From RYN-230 sp963704995 (GTDB taxonomy: Bacteria; Actinomycetota; Actinomycetes; Streptosporangiales; Streptosporangiaceae): DNA of 64,000 nt. This document shows positions 35,976-44,147 of this stretch, piece after piece (position 1 is the stretch's first letter; the number at the start of each line of letters is the position of its first letter). The translations under genes were made by a program, and so were the position numbers. The stretch is taken from positions 1 to 64,000 of the forward strand of contig CAVPIM010000014.1 in NCBI GenBank assembly GCA_963704995.1. The letters are read 5' to 3'. The notes beneath the pieces were generated by a model. It was not told the origin of the DNA, did no database searches, and saw only the letters and a list, made by a program, of their open reading frames with translations.

Positions 35976-37447
35976 GGAGCTGCCGAGCGCGCAGGCGGGG
36001 CGGGTGGGGCTGGTGTGACGGAGGGGGAGATGGCGGAGGGGGCCGGGATGGGTGGCGGGCGGCGGACGAAGGCGGCCGCGGTGGCGGCGAGGATGCTGGC
36101 CGCCGCCGTGACCAGCCACACGTGCCGGAACGCGGTCACCGCGGCGGCCGCCGTGGCCGGGGCCCCGATGAGGGTGACCAGCACGGCCACGCCCAGCGCC
36201 GAGGCGACCTGCCGGGCCATGTTCACCAGGGCCGACCCGGTGCCGAACCGGGCGGCCGGCAGCGCGGTGGTGCTGGCGCTCATCAGCGTGGGCAGCGTGA
36301 GGCCGACCCCCATCCCGGTCAGCAGCATGCTGGGCAGCATGTCCGCGGCGTAGTGCGGGGTGACGCTCACCGTGAAGACCCGCCACAGCAGCCCCGCCGC
36401 GAACAGCAGGTTGCCGGCCGCCGCGACCGGCGCGGGGCCGATCCGCCGGGCCAGCGGGCCCGCGCCCACCGCGAGGGCCGGGACCATGGCCGGCCCGGGG
36501 GCGATGGCCAGGCCGGTGCGCAGCGCCGAGTAGTGCCAGACCGTCTGGCACCACAGCACGTTGGACAGCAGCATGGCGGCGAACCCGATGCTGAACACGA
36601 AGACCGCCGCGCTGGCCGACCGGAAGGCCGGGATACGCAGCAGGTGCAGCTCGACCAGCGGCCGCTCGTGGTGCGAGCAGCGCCACAGGAACCAGGCGAT
36701 CGCCACCGCCGCGCCGGCCAGCAGGGCGATGACCCCGGCTGAGGACCAGCCCCAGGACGGGCCCTCCACCAGCCCGCCGGTCAGCCCGGCGACCCCGGCG
36801 GTGAGCAGCACCACGCCGAGCAGATCCGGGAACGGCTCGCTGTCCCGGGCGGGCGGGTGCGGCAGCACCCGGACGCCGGCCACCAGCGCGGCCGCGCCGA
36901 CCGGCAGGTTGACCAGGAACACCCACCGCCAGTCCAGCTGGACCAGCAGCCCGCCCGCCACCGGGCCCAGGGCGGCCGAGATGCCGCCGACCGCGGCCCA
37001 GGCCCGGACCCGCCCGGGCCGCTTGTCCGCCGGGGTAGCGGCCAGCAGCAGCGCGAGCGAGGTGGGGATCAGCGCCGCCGCGCCCGCGGCCTGCACGACC
37101 CGCGCCGCGACCAGGACGGCCAGATCCGGTGCGGCGGCGCAGGCCGCCGACGCCAGCGTGAAGATCGCGATCCCGGCCAGGAATACCCGGCGCTGCCCGG
37201 TCCGGTCCCCCAGCCGGCCCGCCGGCACCAGCAGGGCGGCGAACACGATCGCGTACGCGTTGAGCACCCAGGACAGCCCGGCCAGCGAGCTGCCGCCGAA
37301 ATCCCGCCCGATGCTGGGCAGGGCCACGTTCACGATGAACAGGTCCAGGTTGGACATGAAGATGGCGGCGGCCACCACCGTGAACACGGCTCCCGGCCCG
37401 GCGCCCCGTGACCCGGCCGCCTCACGGTTTGGGATTCCAACTGTCAT
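35972..37447 (-). CDS. DHA2-type (14-helix) MFS drug exporter
   Basis: A 491-residue membrane exporter from ATG 37447. Motifs are FIVNVALPSIGRDFGGSSLAGLSWVLNAYAIVFAALLVPAGRLGDRTGQRRVFL (motif A) and VQAAGAAALIPTSLALLLA, plus GPVAGGLLVQLDWRWVFLVNLPVG (motif C region). These fit the EmrB/QacA subfamily of proton-driven multidrug exporters. The C-terminal tail is Pro/Ala-rich. An HxlR-family regulator is divergent 45 bases away and is the likely repressor. The substrate is unknown. Confidence 0.92.
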   Translation of the reverse strand: MTVGIPNREAAGSRGAGPGAVFTVVAAAIFMSNLDLFIVNVALPSIGRDFGGSSLAGLSWVLNAYAIVFAALLVPAGRLGDRTGQRRVFLAGIAIFTLASAACAAAPDLAVLVAARVVQAAGAAALIPTSLALLLAATPADKRPGRVRAWAAVGGISAALGPVAGGLLVQLDWRWVFLVNLPVGAAALVAGVRVLPHPPARDSEPFPDLLGVVLLTAGVAGLTGGLVEGPSWGWSSAGVIALLAGAAVAIAWFLWRCSHHERPLVELHLLRIPAFRSASAAVFVFSIGFAAMLLSNVLWCQTVWHYSALRTGLAIAPGPAMVPALAVGAGPLARRIGPAPVAAAGNLLFAAGLLWRVFTVSVTPHYAADMLPSMLLTGMGVGLTLPTLMSASTTALPAARFGTGSALVNMARQVASALGVAVLVTLIGAPATAAAAVTAFRHVWLVTAAASILAATAAAFVRRPPPIPAPSAISPSVTPAPPAPPARSAAP

Positions 37448-37492
37448 GCCAGAAGGGTAGCGAGCGTCGGTTTGATATGGCAACCTTGGAGT

Positions 37493-38092
37493 ATGGATAG
37501 GATCAGATCTCTCGCTGGCACACCTGGTCCCGGGGATCCGGCCGCGCCAGATTCCCCGGGGCACCTGGCGCAGCCGGAGCTTCCCGGCCGCCCGTGTTCC
37601 ATCGCCCGGGCTCTGGACGTAGTGGGCGAGAAGTGGGCGCTGCTGGCGATCCGCGAGATCTCCTTCGGCAACCGCCGGTTCAACGAGATCGCGCGGAACA
37701 CGGGCGCGCCCCGCGACCGGCTGGCGGCCCGGCTGCACAGCCTGGTCGAGGCCGGGATCCTGGAGCGCCGCGAGTACCAGAGCGCGCCGCCGCGCGCCGA
37801 GTACCACTTGACCACGGCCGGCCGGGACCTCGCGCCGGTGTTGCACGCCCTGGTGGCGTGGGGCGACCGCTGGGTCTCGGACGAGCCGCCGGCCACCCTG
37901 ATGCACGGCGACCACGAACTCGACCCGGTGCCAGCCTGCCGTCACTGCGGCGCCGAGGCCTCCGCCGCGTTGCCGGTCCGGGTGAACAGCCCGGGGTGGG
38001 ACCTGCGCGGTCCCGTCCCGGCCGGGGAGTTAGCCGGGACGCCCCAGCCGAGCCCGCCGCCCGCCGGGCCGCCCGCCTGGACCGCGCCATGA
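37493..38092 (+). CDS. HxlR-family winged-helix regulator
   Basis: A 199-residue DNA-binding protein. ATG 37493 is chosen; a TTG at 37472 is less likely. The HxlR domain runs from about 35 to 130: RPCSIARALDVVGEKWALLAIREISFGNRRFNEIARNTGAPRDRLAARLHSLVEAGILERREY. The C-terminal part has a CRHCGAEA pair that may bind zinc, followed by a Pro-rich tail. The 45-base gap to the divergent MFS exporter is the presumed operator. HxlR proteins often sense reactive electrophiles or drugs; the inducer here is unknown. Confidence 0.9.
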   Translation: MDRIRSLAGTPGPGDPAAPDSPGHLAQPELPGRPCSIARALDVVGEKWALLAIREISFGNRRFNEIARNTGAPRDRLAARLHSLVEAGILERREYQSAPPRAEYHLTTAGRDLAPVLHALVAWGDRWVSDEPPATLMHGDHELDPVPACRHCGAEASAALPVRVNSPGWDLRGPVPAGELAGTPQPSPPPAGPPAWTAP

Positions 38093-38126
38093 CCGCCCGG
38101 GAGGCGGCTGCCTGGGACGGACCTGG

Positions 38127-38447
38127 TTAGACGGTCGCCCCGGGACCGGCCGCTGGCAGGCCGCCGAGGCCGACCGGGCACTCGTCGTGCACCCACTGGC
38201 CGTCCAGCCGCCGGCGGGCGTCCTGACCGGCCGTGATGACCTGCCCGCACCGCTCGCAAACCTGGCCAGGCACGTGCGCCTCGTTGCTCTCCGGATCGAG
38301 GAGATCGACCTCTTCCTCCCCGCGCTCGCGCTCGCGGAATTCCCGCTCTTCCTCGGCCTCAGTGGGCCCGGGCGGGGCTTCCTCCTCGAACCGCTTCCGC
38401 TCCTCGTCGCCGTATTCGGGCCCGAAGTCAGGCCGGACAGTCATCAT
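38127..38447 (-). CDS. Small acidic protein with C-terminal zinc-ribbon-like motif
   Basis: A 106-residue protein from ATG 38447, behind AGGGGG. The first two thirds are strongly charged and likely helical (DEERKRFEEEAPPGPTEAEEEREFRERERGEEE). Near the C-terminus CERCGQVITAGQDARRRLDGQWVHDECP gives C-x2-C-x17-H-x2-C, a likely zinc site. I do not recognise a family. It lies convergent to the HxlR gene. Confidence 0.65.
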   Translation of the reverse strand: MMTVRPDFGPEYGDEERKRFEEEAPPGPTEAEEEREFRERERGEEEVDLLDPESNEAHVPGQVCERCGQVITAGQDARRRLDGQWVHDECPVGLGGLPAAGPGATV

Positions 38448-38622
38448 GTGCCCCCTGCGTGTGAGCGGCCGCGGCCGCATCCGGGGTGAACACACCGAGT
38501 CTAGCCGCCGTGGATCAGCCCGGTCCGGCGCGGAGCCGGGCGAACTCACCGGCCAGGGCGGCCGGGCGCCGCAGTCGGTATCGCTGAGCGGGAACCCGTC
38601 AGGTCGCAGTGGAGTGATCGTC

Positions 38623-38890
38623 GTGCCCGAGAACCGAGCGGACGCGCTGGCACGTCTCGACGTCTTCGTCGGTGACTGGTCCGTGGAGGCCCAATTCCCC
38701 GGCCATCAGCCGTCACGGTCCGGTGCGGCCAGGCCGCGGCGTAATGGCCCGCAGCCGATTCGAGTGGGCCCTGGGCGGACAGTTTCTGCTGCAGCACACC
38801 GAGAACACCATCACCAGCGCGTGGAGAAAGGCCCCGGTGACGCCGGGTGGAGCACGACTTCGCTCTCACGTACCGCAGGGCCGGCTGACG
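38623..38890 (+). pseudogene. Remnant of a DUF1579-like gene with internal deletion
   Basis: GTG 38623 begins PENRADALARLDVFVGDWSVEAQFPG, the N-terminal signature of actinobacterial proteins of this type. It is followed, after a shift, by SRFEWALGGQFLLQHTE and then directly by WEHDFALTYRRAG and a stop. That last string is the usual C-terminus of the family. The middle of about 70-90 residues is missing and the frames do not connect, so the gene is dead. Confidence 0.6.
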
Positions 38891-38891
38891 T

Positions 38892-38955
38892 GAGCGCCCC
38901 CCGCGGGAACGCACGGGACATCATCAAGGCCAGCCGCTATCTCGTGCTGGCCACC
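38892..38955 (+). pseudogene. 5' stub of a pyridoxamine-5'-phosphate-oxidase-family gene
   Basis: Immediately after the previous remnant, GTG 38892 opens SAPRGNARDIIKASRYLVLATA, the typical start of small flavin/PNPOx-fold proteins. Homology stops near 38955, where the convergent mug gene's 3' end begins. The last codons of mug (VASTR and stop) are the antisense of this stub. So a deletion appears to have fused the two. Confidence 0.55.
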
Positions 38956-39530
38956 GCCGCCGTCATCCTCAGCTCCGCGAACGCTTCCGCCAGCCGGGGT
39001 GGCGTCCACGAAGCGTTGAGCCCGCTGGGGTTGGGCAGGACCCACAACCGGGTGGGGCCGATGACGGCGGCCTGCGGGCCCACGATCGCGCCGGGATCAG
39101 CGAAGGCTGTCCGGTAGACCGTCACGCCCAGCACGGCGAGCCATTGCGGGCGGAGCCGGGTCATCTTCTCCCGCAGCACCTGGGCTCCCTCGCGCAGTTC
39201 GGCCGGGGCCAGTTCCGCAGCCCGGGCCGTGGCCCGGGGGGCCACGTTGGTGATCCCGAGCCCCAGGGCCAGGAGCTGGTCCTGCTCGTCCGGCCGGAAC
39301 TGGCGCGGGGTGAACCCGGACCGGTGCAGGGCTGGCCAGAAACGATTACCCGGGCGGGCGAAGTGATGGCCGGTCGCGGCCGAGTACAGACCGGGATTGA
39401 TGCCCGCGAAGACGACCCGCAGGCCGCCGGCCAGGACATCGGGGAGGGTGGCGTCCCGGGCCGCCTCCAGGTCGGCCGGCGTCGGCCGCGGCCGGGGCGA
39501 CCCGGCCAGCACACGGGGAGCCTCCGCCAC
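38937..39530 (-). CDS. mug: Mismatch-specific uracil/thymine DNA glycosylase (Mug)
   Basis: A 197-residue base-excision-repair enzyme from the start at 39530. Motif 1 is LRVVFAGINPGLYSAATGHHFARPGNRFWPAL, with the GINPG loop of the MUG/TDG class, and motif 2 is LPNPSGLNASW. It removes uracil or thymine opposite guanine. This matters in very GC-rich DNA, where cytosine deamination is frequent. The last five residues (VASTR) seem to come from the deletion junction described for the adjoining stub, but all catalytic parts are upstream and intact. Confidence 0.9.
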   Translation of the reverse strand: MAEAPRVLAGSPRPRPTPADLEAARDATLPDVLAGGLRVVFAGINPGLYSAATGHHFARPGNRFWPALHRSGFTPRQFRPDEQDQLLALGLGITNVAPRATARAAELAPAELREGAQVLREKMTRLRPQWLAVLGVTVYRTAFADPGAIVGPQAAVIGPTRLWVLPNPSGLNASWTPPRLAEAFAELRMTAAVASTR

Positions 39531-39906
39531 ACCTCGACCCTACTGGGCCGCAGGCTGGCGGGCCGCCAGGCGCCATGCCCGGTTCGTAGCATTAAAGGCA
39601 ATTTAATCAGCCTAACTGCCGGCCGGATGTGTATAGGTGACGGTGACATAAGTAAGTAGCCCGTGTTTACTAGTTGCTTTAAATGGCTACTGATAAAGAT
39701 CGAGAATACTTGGGGGAAGTCGGCGTACGGCCAGCCTCATTTTTTATCGGCGCCGGGCCCCCGGGACAGTGAATTCGCGCACAGGGGGTGACCGCGATAT
39801 TCGCGATAGGGCCAGCCTGGCTCAGGGCTTAGCCCACGCTTAACCTGCCCAGGCACAAAGCCTTCCGGGTGCCCGGGGCCAGATATTCAAGCGCCCCGCG
39901 TGCGTG
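39531..39906 (+). promoter_or_regulatory. Long AT-richer leader before the Rpf-like gene, possible c-di-AMP riboswitch
   Basis: About 375 bases without a gene, with the lowest GC in the area at 39590-39750 (TTTACTAGTTGCTTTAAATGG, TGATAAAGATCGAGAATACT), a likely promoter. The 3' part contains GGGGGTGACCGCGATATTCGCGATAGGG and later GCTTAGCCCACGCTTAACCTGCCC. These loosely recall the GGGTGAA and ACAGCTAACCCGGTAGGC blocks of the ydaO/c-di-AMP riboswitch that precedes rpf genes in many actinomycetes. The match is only partial. Confidence 0.35.
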
Positions 39907-40845
39907 ATGGTCGCCTCAGGCGACGCTGACGCCCTGAACCTGCGTCACATCCGCCGCCACCGCGGCCGCCCTTTTCCCGGCGGCCGCCATGTGCCCAGGG
40001 GCGGAAAACGTGCGCGCCGTGACGCGCCCAACCGAAGGCTCCCTTTGGCAGCGACGAGAACTTTCAGCTATGTGCCAGCCAAGACCGCCCTGGTGCTGAC
40101 CGGCTCGGCCATCGCCCTGGCCGGATACATCGGGGCATCGTCAGACAGCAGCAGCCATGATGGCCGCGGGGCACGGCCGGCCGGCCTGGCCGCCGCGCTC
40201 GCGGCCAGCCCCGGGACCCAGGCCACGGGCGCCGGCCAGGCCGGCCGTGGCGGCCTGAGCGCCACCCTGGGCCACGCCCTGGGCAGCGGCCCTGTTACCA
40301 GCAGCACGGGCGGGCCGGGCACCATCGCGCTGGCCTCGTACGGGACAGCCGAGAAGCACCCGCAGCCCCGGCGGCACGCCCGCCAGCGCCCGAAGCACCA
40401 CAAGAAGCATCACAAGGCGGCGCACCACCATGCGCGCCACCGGGCCCGCCATCACCGGGCCCGTCACCACTGGCCCCGTCACCACTGGCCCCGTCACCAC
40501 CGGCCCCGTCACCACCGGGTCCGCAGGCACCGGGGCCGGCTGCACGGCTCGCCGTGGCAGATCGCCGGCTCGCTGATGCCCGCCTACCACTGGACCAGCT
40601 GGCAATTCCGCTACCTGAACCTGCTGTGGATGCGCGAGAGCGGCTGGAACCGTTTCGCCTACAACCACAGCTCGGGCGCGTACGGCATTCCGCAGGCCGT
40701 GCCCGGGGACAAGATGGCGAGCGCCGGGCCCGACTGGCGGACCAGCGCACGCACCCAGATCATCTGGGGCATGGGTTACATCCGGGGGCGTTATGGAGAT
40801 CCCTGGAACGCGTGGCAGCACGAGCTGCAGTATGGCTGGTATTAG
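39907..40845 (+). CDS. Rpf/lysozyme-like exported muralytic protein with His/Arg-rich spacer
   Basis: A 312-residue exported protein; ATG 39907 is used, with GTG 39904 next to it. A long basic leader is followed by a membrane segment at about residues 60-78 (TALVLTGSAIALAGYIGAS), signal peptide or anchor. A Gly/Ala-rich stretch and then a strongly basic segment HHARHRARHHRARHHWPRHH continue to about residue 215. The C-terminal 95 residues are a transglycosylase-like domain: FRYLNLLWMRESGWNRFAYNHSSGAYGIPQAVPGDKMASAG with catalytic Glu in MRESGW, then WGMGYIRGRYGDPWNAW. It should cleave peptidoglycan. The basic spacer may bind wall polymers or metal. Confidence 0.87.
   Translation: MVASGDADALNLRHIRRHRGRPFPGGRHVPRGGKRARRDAPNRRLPLAATRTFSYVPAKTALVLTGSAIALAGYIGASSDSSSHDGRGARPAGLAAALAASPGTQATGAGQAGRGGLSATLGHALGSGPVTSSTGGPGTIALASYGTAEKHPQPRRHARQRPKHHKKHHKAAHHHARHRARHHRARHHWPRHHWPRHHRPRHHRVRRHRGRLHGSPWQIAGSLMPAYHWTSWQFRYLNLLWMRESGWNRFAYNHSSGAYGIPQAVPGDKMASAGPDWRTSARTQIIWGMGYIRGRYGDPWNAWQHELQYGWY
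40456..40515 (+). repeat. Four tandem 15-base units in the His/Arg spacer
   Basis: Units CGGGCCCGTCACCAC, TGGCCCCGTCACCAC (twice) and CGGCCCCGTCACCAC are contiguous and in frame. They encode repeated HHWPR/HHRPR pentapeptides. The units are nearly identical in DNA, so copy number may vary between strains. Confidence 0.9.
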
Positions 40846-40854
40846 GCGCTGTCC

Positions 40855-42016
40855 TCAGAACCGGGACATCACGGTCAGCGCCGCCCGGACCGGCCTGCGC
40901 TCGGCCAGCGCCGCGAACGGCAGCTCGCTGCGGCAGAACCGGGCAAAGGCCTGCCAGCCTTTCGGCGTCGCGAGGCCGGCGTGGAAGGCGGCCGGGTGCC
41001 TGCTGAACGCGGTCAGCAGGCGGCGCCCGGCGTCCATCTCGGGCACCAGCGCCTGCCCGACCGCGGCCGGGTAGGCCTCCAGCGCCTGGCCGAGCCGCAC
41101 GGGATCCGGGGCGGCGGCGGCATCCGCGGCGGCCGCCCCGGCCAGTGTCCCGGAGCGGAGCGCGAAGCTGATGCCTTCCCGGGTCCAGGGCTCGAGCAGG
41201 CCCGCGGCGTCCCCCGCGACCAGCACCCGGCCCCGGCGCAGCGGCGAGTCGTCCGCCCGGCAGTGGGTGAGGTGCCCGGAGTCGCGGGCCGCCGGGTAGC
41301 CCGGCCAGCCCCAGCCGGCCGGTGAAGTCGCGGAGGTACCGCCGGGTCTGCTCCCCCTGGCCCCGGGCCGCGATGACGCCCACGGTGAGCAGGTCGCCCT
41401 TGGGGAAAACCCAGCCGTAGGACCCGGGCATCGGCCCCCAGTCCAGCATCACCCGCCCGCGCCACTGGTCCGCGACCGGGGGCGGCACCGGGATCTCCAG
41501 CTCCAGGCCGAGATCGACCTGCCGGAAGCGCACTCCTGCGTACCGCGAGCTGACCCCGGACGACCCGTCGGCGCCGATCAGCACCCGGGCCCGGACGGTC
41601 GTCCCATCGGCCAGCCGGGCGCAGGCCAGCCCGCCGTCCTCACTGATCCCCCGCACCGTGGCCCGCTGCGACAGCGTGACCCCCGCATCGGCCGCGGCCT
41701 TGCGCAGGGCGTCGTCGAACTCCTCCCGGGAGACCATGGCCAGCAGCGGTGCGTCAGCCCGCCGGGTGAACTCCCGCCGCCCGTTCAGGCTGGCGGTGAT
41801 GACGTGGATGCGATCGCGGGCGGGCACCTCGATGTGCCGGCCTGCGGCCGCGAGCGAGGCCCCGATCAGCCCGCCGCCGCAGGTCTTGTACCGGGGATGC
41901 TCGGCCCGCTCGATGACCAGCGTCCGGGCCCCGGCCGCTGCCGCGGCCAGGGCGGCGGCCAGGCCAGCCGGCCCCGCGCCTACCACCGCGACGTCCCATT
42001 CCGCCAGTTCCGCCAC
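40855..42016 (-). CDS. Geranylgeranyl-reductase-like FAD oxidoreductase, one frame break
   Basis: A flavoprotein of about 387 residues from GTG 42016 (VAELAEWDVAVVGAGPAGLAAA, the dinucleotide-binding GxGxxG). Other motifs are ERAEHPRYKTCGGGL with the conserved Cys, REEFDDALRKAAADAGV, ARVLIGADGSSGVSSRY and MPGSYGWVFPKGDLLTVGV. A break near 41300 leads to RDSGHLTHCRADDSPLRRGRVLVAGDAAGLLEPWTREGISFALRSG, the family's second FAD motif. The group reduces isoprenoid chains (menaquinone or geranylgeranyl lipids) in the membrane or cytosol. No isoprenoid genes are adjacent, so the substrate stays open. Confidence 0.87.
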
Positions 42017-42130
42017 CCTGGCAGGGTAACGGAGCGGGCGCGGTGACCCGGTGTCGCGAGGCCGGCCGGTGGGGCGCGGCGGGGCGGAATTTCGTTGCGG
42101 AGAATCTTGCGGGGTTGCAGGATGGGCCGG

Positions 42131-42655
42131 ATGACATGGACCGCACCTGAGGTGACCCGCACCGATCCTCCCACGGTGGCCGGGGAGCGAGAGTCGCTGG
42201 ACACGTGGCTGGACTTCCACCGCACCACGCTGCTGATGAAGTGCCAGGGGCTGGCCGGCGAGCAGCTGGCCCGCCGGGCCGTGCCGCCGTCCTCACTGTC
42301 GCTGCTCGGCCTGGTCCGGCACATGGCCGAGGTGGAACGGGCCTGGTTCCGGCTGCGTTTCGCGGGCGACACCGGGCTCGGCTACCTGTACTGCAGCGAC
42401 GAGTACCCCGACGGGGACTTCGACCTGGCCGAAGCGGACCGCGCCGCCGCCGACTTCGCGGCCTTCGCCCGGGAATGCGAGCAGGCCCGGGCGGTGGCCG
42501 CCGGCCGGTCCCTGGACGACACGTTCCTGCACCCGCTCCGGGGCGCCCCCTTCGACCTGCGCTGGGTCTACGTGCACATGATCGAGGAGTACGCGCGGCA
42601 CAACGGGCACGCCGACCTCCTCCGCGAGCAGATCGACGGCGTCACCGGCGATTAG
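42131..42655 (+). CDS. DinB/DUF664-family protein
   Basis: A 174-residue protein of the DinB-like four-helix superfamily, taken from ATG 42131 (ATG 42122 is possible). Conserved parts are LDTWLDFHRTTLLMKCQGLAGEQLARRAVPPSSLSLLGLVRHMAEVERAWFR and VYVHMIEEYARHNGHADLLREQIDG. His residues in VRHMAEVE and in EEYARHNGHADL form the usual metal site. Relatives include mycothiol-dependent enzymes, but most have no assigned reaction. It is convergent with mgsA and a strong hairpin separates them. Confidence 0.88.
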   Translation: MTWTAPEVTRTDPPTVAGERESLDTWLDFHRTTLLMKCQGLAGEQLARRAVPPSSLSLLGLVRHMAEVERAWFRLRFAGDTGLGYLYCSDEYPDGDFDLAEADRAAADFAAFARECEQARAVAAGRSLDDTFLHPLRGAPFDLRWVYVHMIEEYARHNGHADLLREQIDGVTGD

Positions 42656-42660
42656 CGGCC

Positions 42661-42694
42661 GGGCTGCGGGCGCCCCCGGCGGCGCCCGCAGCCC
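42661..42694. terminator. Bidirectional terminator between DinB-like gene and mgsA
   Basis: A perfect 14-base stem, GGGCTGCGGGCGCC with GGCGCCCGCAGCCC, around a six-base loop. It fills the 45-base gap between two convergent genes. Confidence 0.75.
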
Positions 42695-42700
42695 CCGCGG

Positions 42701-43165
42701 CTAGCCGGCGCTGGCCACGGCCCGCAACGGCTGGCCGGGCTGGCTCTCGCGGGATGACGGGTCCCAGTGCTGATGGGTCCGGTCCATCAGCGGCGAGGAG
42801 ATCATGAAGTCCGCGGTCGCCCGGTTGCACGCGACCGGGATGTTGCAGACGACCGCCACCCGCAGCAGCGCCTTGACGTCGGGGTCGTGCGGGTGCGGCT
42901 CCAGCGGGTCCCAGAAGAAGACGAGCAGGTCGATCTCGCCCTCGGCGATGCGCGCGCCGATCTGCTGGTCACCGCCGAACGGCCCGCTGCGGAAGCAGGT
43001 GACCGGCAGGCCGAGCTGGTCCTGCAGCAGGCGCCCGGTGGTGGCGGTGGCGAAGAGCTGATGGCGGCCGAGCAGGGGCAGGTTGTACTCCGCCCACTCC
43101 AGCATGTCCTGCTTCTTGTTGTCGTGCGCGATCAGGGCGATCCGGCGCCCGGTCTGCGTGGGCAT
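42701..43165 (-). CDS. mgsA: Methylglyoxal synthase
   Basis: A 154-residue cytosolic lyase that converts dihydroxyacetone phosphate to methylglyoxal and phosphate. ATG 43165 (MPTQTGRRIALIAHDNKK) is the family start; upstream in-frame codons add unlike residues. Conserved parts are ALIAHDNKKQDMLEWA, FATATTGRLLQDQLGLPV, RSGPFGGDQQIGARIAEGEIDLLVFFWDPLEPHPHDPDVKALLRVAVVCNIPVACNRATADF. The catalytic Asp residues are in GGDQQ and FFWDPL. It offers a bypass of lower glycolysis under phosphate limitation. It stands alone. Confidence 0.95.
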   Translation of the reverse strand: MPTQTGRRIALIAHDNKKQDMLEWAEYNLPLLGRHQLFATATTGRLLQDQLGLPVTCFRSGPFGGDQQIGARIAEGEIDLLVFFWDPLEPHPHDPDVKALLRVAVVCNIPVACNRATADFMISSPLMDRTHQHWDPSSRESQPGQPLRAVASAG

Positions 43166-43267
43166 AGTGCTAACCACAGTCTGGAGTCCTCTCGGGGGTA
43201 CGGCGTATCCGGTCAGCTGGCTCATGGCCGCTTCGTCGCGCCCCGCGGGCGGCCCGTGGCCTGGTCA

Positions 43268-43291
43268 GCCCGGGCTCTTCGCAGCCCGGGC
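43268..43291 (-). terminator. Hairpin downstream of DUF2461 gene
   Basis: GCCCGGGC at 43268-43275 pairs with GCCCGGGC at 43284-43291 across TCTTCGCA. It lies about 75 bases beyond the leftward stop at 43367. Confidence 0.5.
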
Positions 43292-43366
43292 GGCGCGGGT
43301 ACCGCGCCTCTCATCGCCGAGCGGGCCGCTCCGGCTCTCCAGGGTTAACCCCGGCCGGCCCCGATG

Positions 43367-43993
43367 TCATTCCGGGACCCCCACGTGCGCCCCGAGCCAC
43401 TGGCTCAGCGGCCGCGTGGTGCGCAGGAAACCGGCCACCCGGTCGCGCGCCGCCGCGGTCTCCAGCCACGGCTCGACCGGCCACTGGTTCCACGCGACGA
43501 CCCCCTTGTACCGGAGCAGGCCGATCCGCGGGTGATCGGCCGGGTAGCCACGGGGAGCCGTTTTCAGCACGTCGCGCCCGGAGACCCCGATGCCCTGCTC
43601 CTCGATCGCGGCGATGACCTGCTGGAGCCCGGGGCCGGTCCGGTCGCTGGCCACCGCCCGGCGGTAGCGGTCCAGCTGGCCAGGCGACATGCCGTACATC
43701 CCGTCCCCGGTGGCCAGCCCCTCGGCGGACAGCTGGATGTAGCCGGTGCCGATCACCGCGCCGATGTGCGTCTTGTACGGGGACTTATCCGGGCTGAACC
43801 GGACATCCCGGTAGGGGCGGAAGATCTTGGCCTCGCCGAACTCCGCGGCCAGATCCTCGAGCAGCCCGGTCATGGGGCGCAGCACCGCGTCCTCGTAGAC
43901 CGCCTTGTGGGCCGTCCAGTACGTCTTGGAGTTGTCGGCCGCGAGGCCCTCGTAGAACTCCAGGGCTTCTTCCGGCCACCCGTCGAACGGCAT
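43367..43993 (-). CDS. DUF2461 (TIGR02453) family protein
   Basis: A 208-residue soluble protein from ATG 43993. Family signatures are GWPEEALEFYEGLAADNSKTYWTAHKAVYEDAV, FGEAKIFRPYRDVRFSPDKSPYKTHIGAVIG, YIQLSAEGLATGDGMYGMSPGQLDRYRRAV and LKTAPRGYPADHPRIGLLRYKG. No biochemical function is established for the family. It is followed by a hairpin and transcribed towards mgsA. The next gene upstream is a divergent ABC exporter. Confidence 0.9.
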   Translation of the reverse strand: MPFDGWPEEALEFYEGLAADNSKTYWTAHKAVYEDAVLRPMTGLLEDLAAEFGEAKIFRPYRDVRFSPDKSPYKTHIGAVIGTGYIQLSAEGLATGDGMYGMSPGQLDRYRRAVASDRTGPGLQQVIAAIEEQGIGVSGRDVLKTAPRGYPADHPRIGLLRYKGVVAWNQWPVEPWLETAAARDRVAGFLRTTRPLSQWLGAHVGVPE

Positions 43994-44147
43994 CCCCCAG
44001 GCCCTCCCGTCCGTGACCCGGCGCCCGGCGCCGGTCCCCCTCACGATAGGCCCGCCACGTCCCGGCCGCGGCCCCATGACAGTTGTCATGGGCGCGTCAT
44101 GACACGGAACTCTTGGGGCCGGGCGGGCCCGGTGCCACGATGGCCGC

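Noticed and set aside
40456..40515. Evenly spaced short repeats considered as a CRISPR array
   Set aside because: Units are 15 bases, contiguous, in frame and without spacers; they encode the His/Arg segment.
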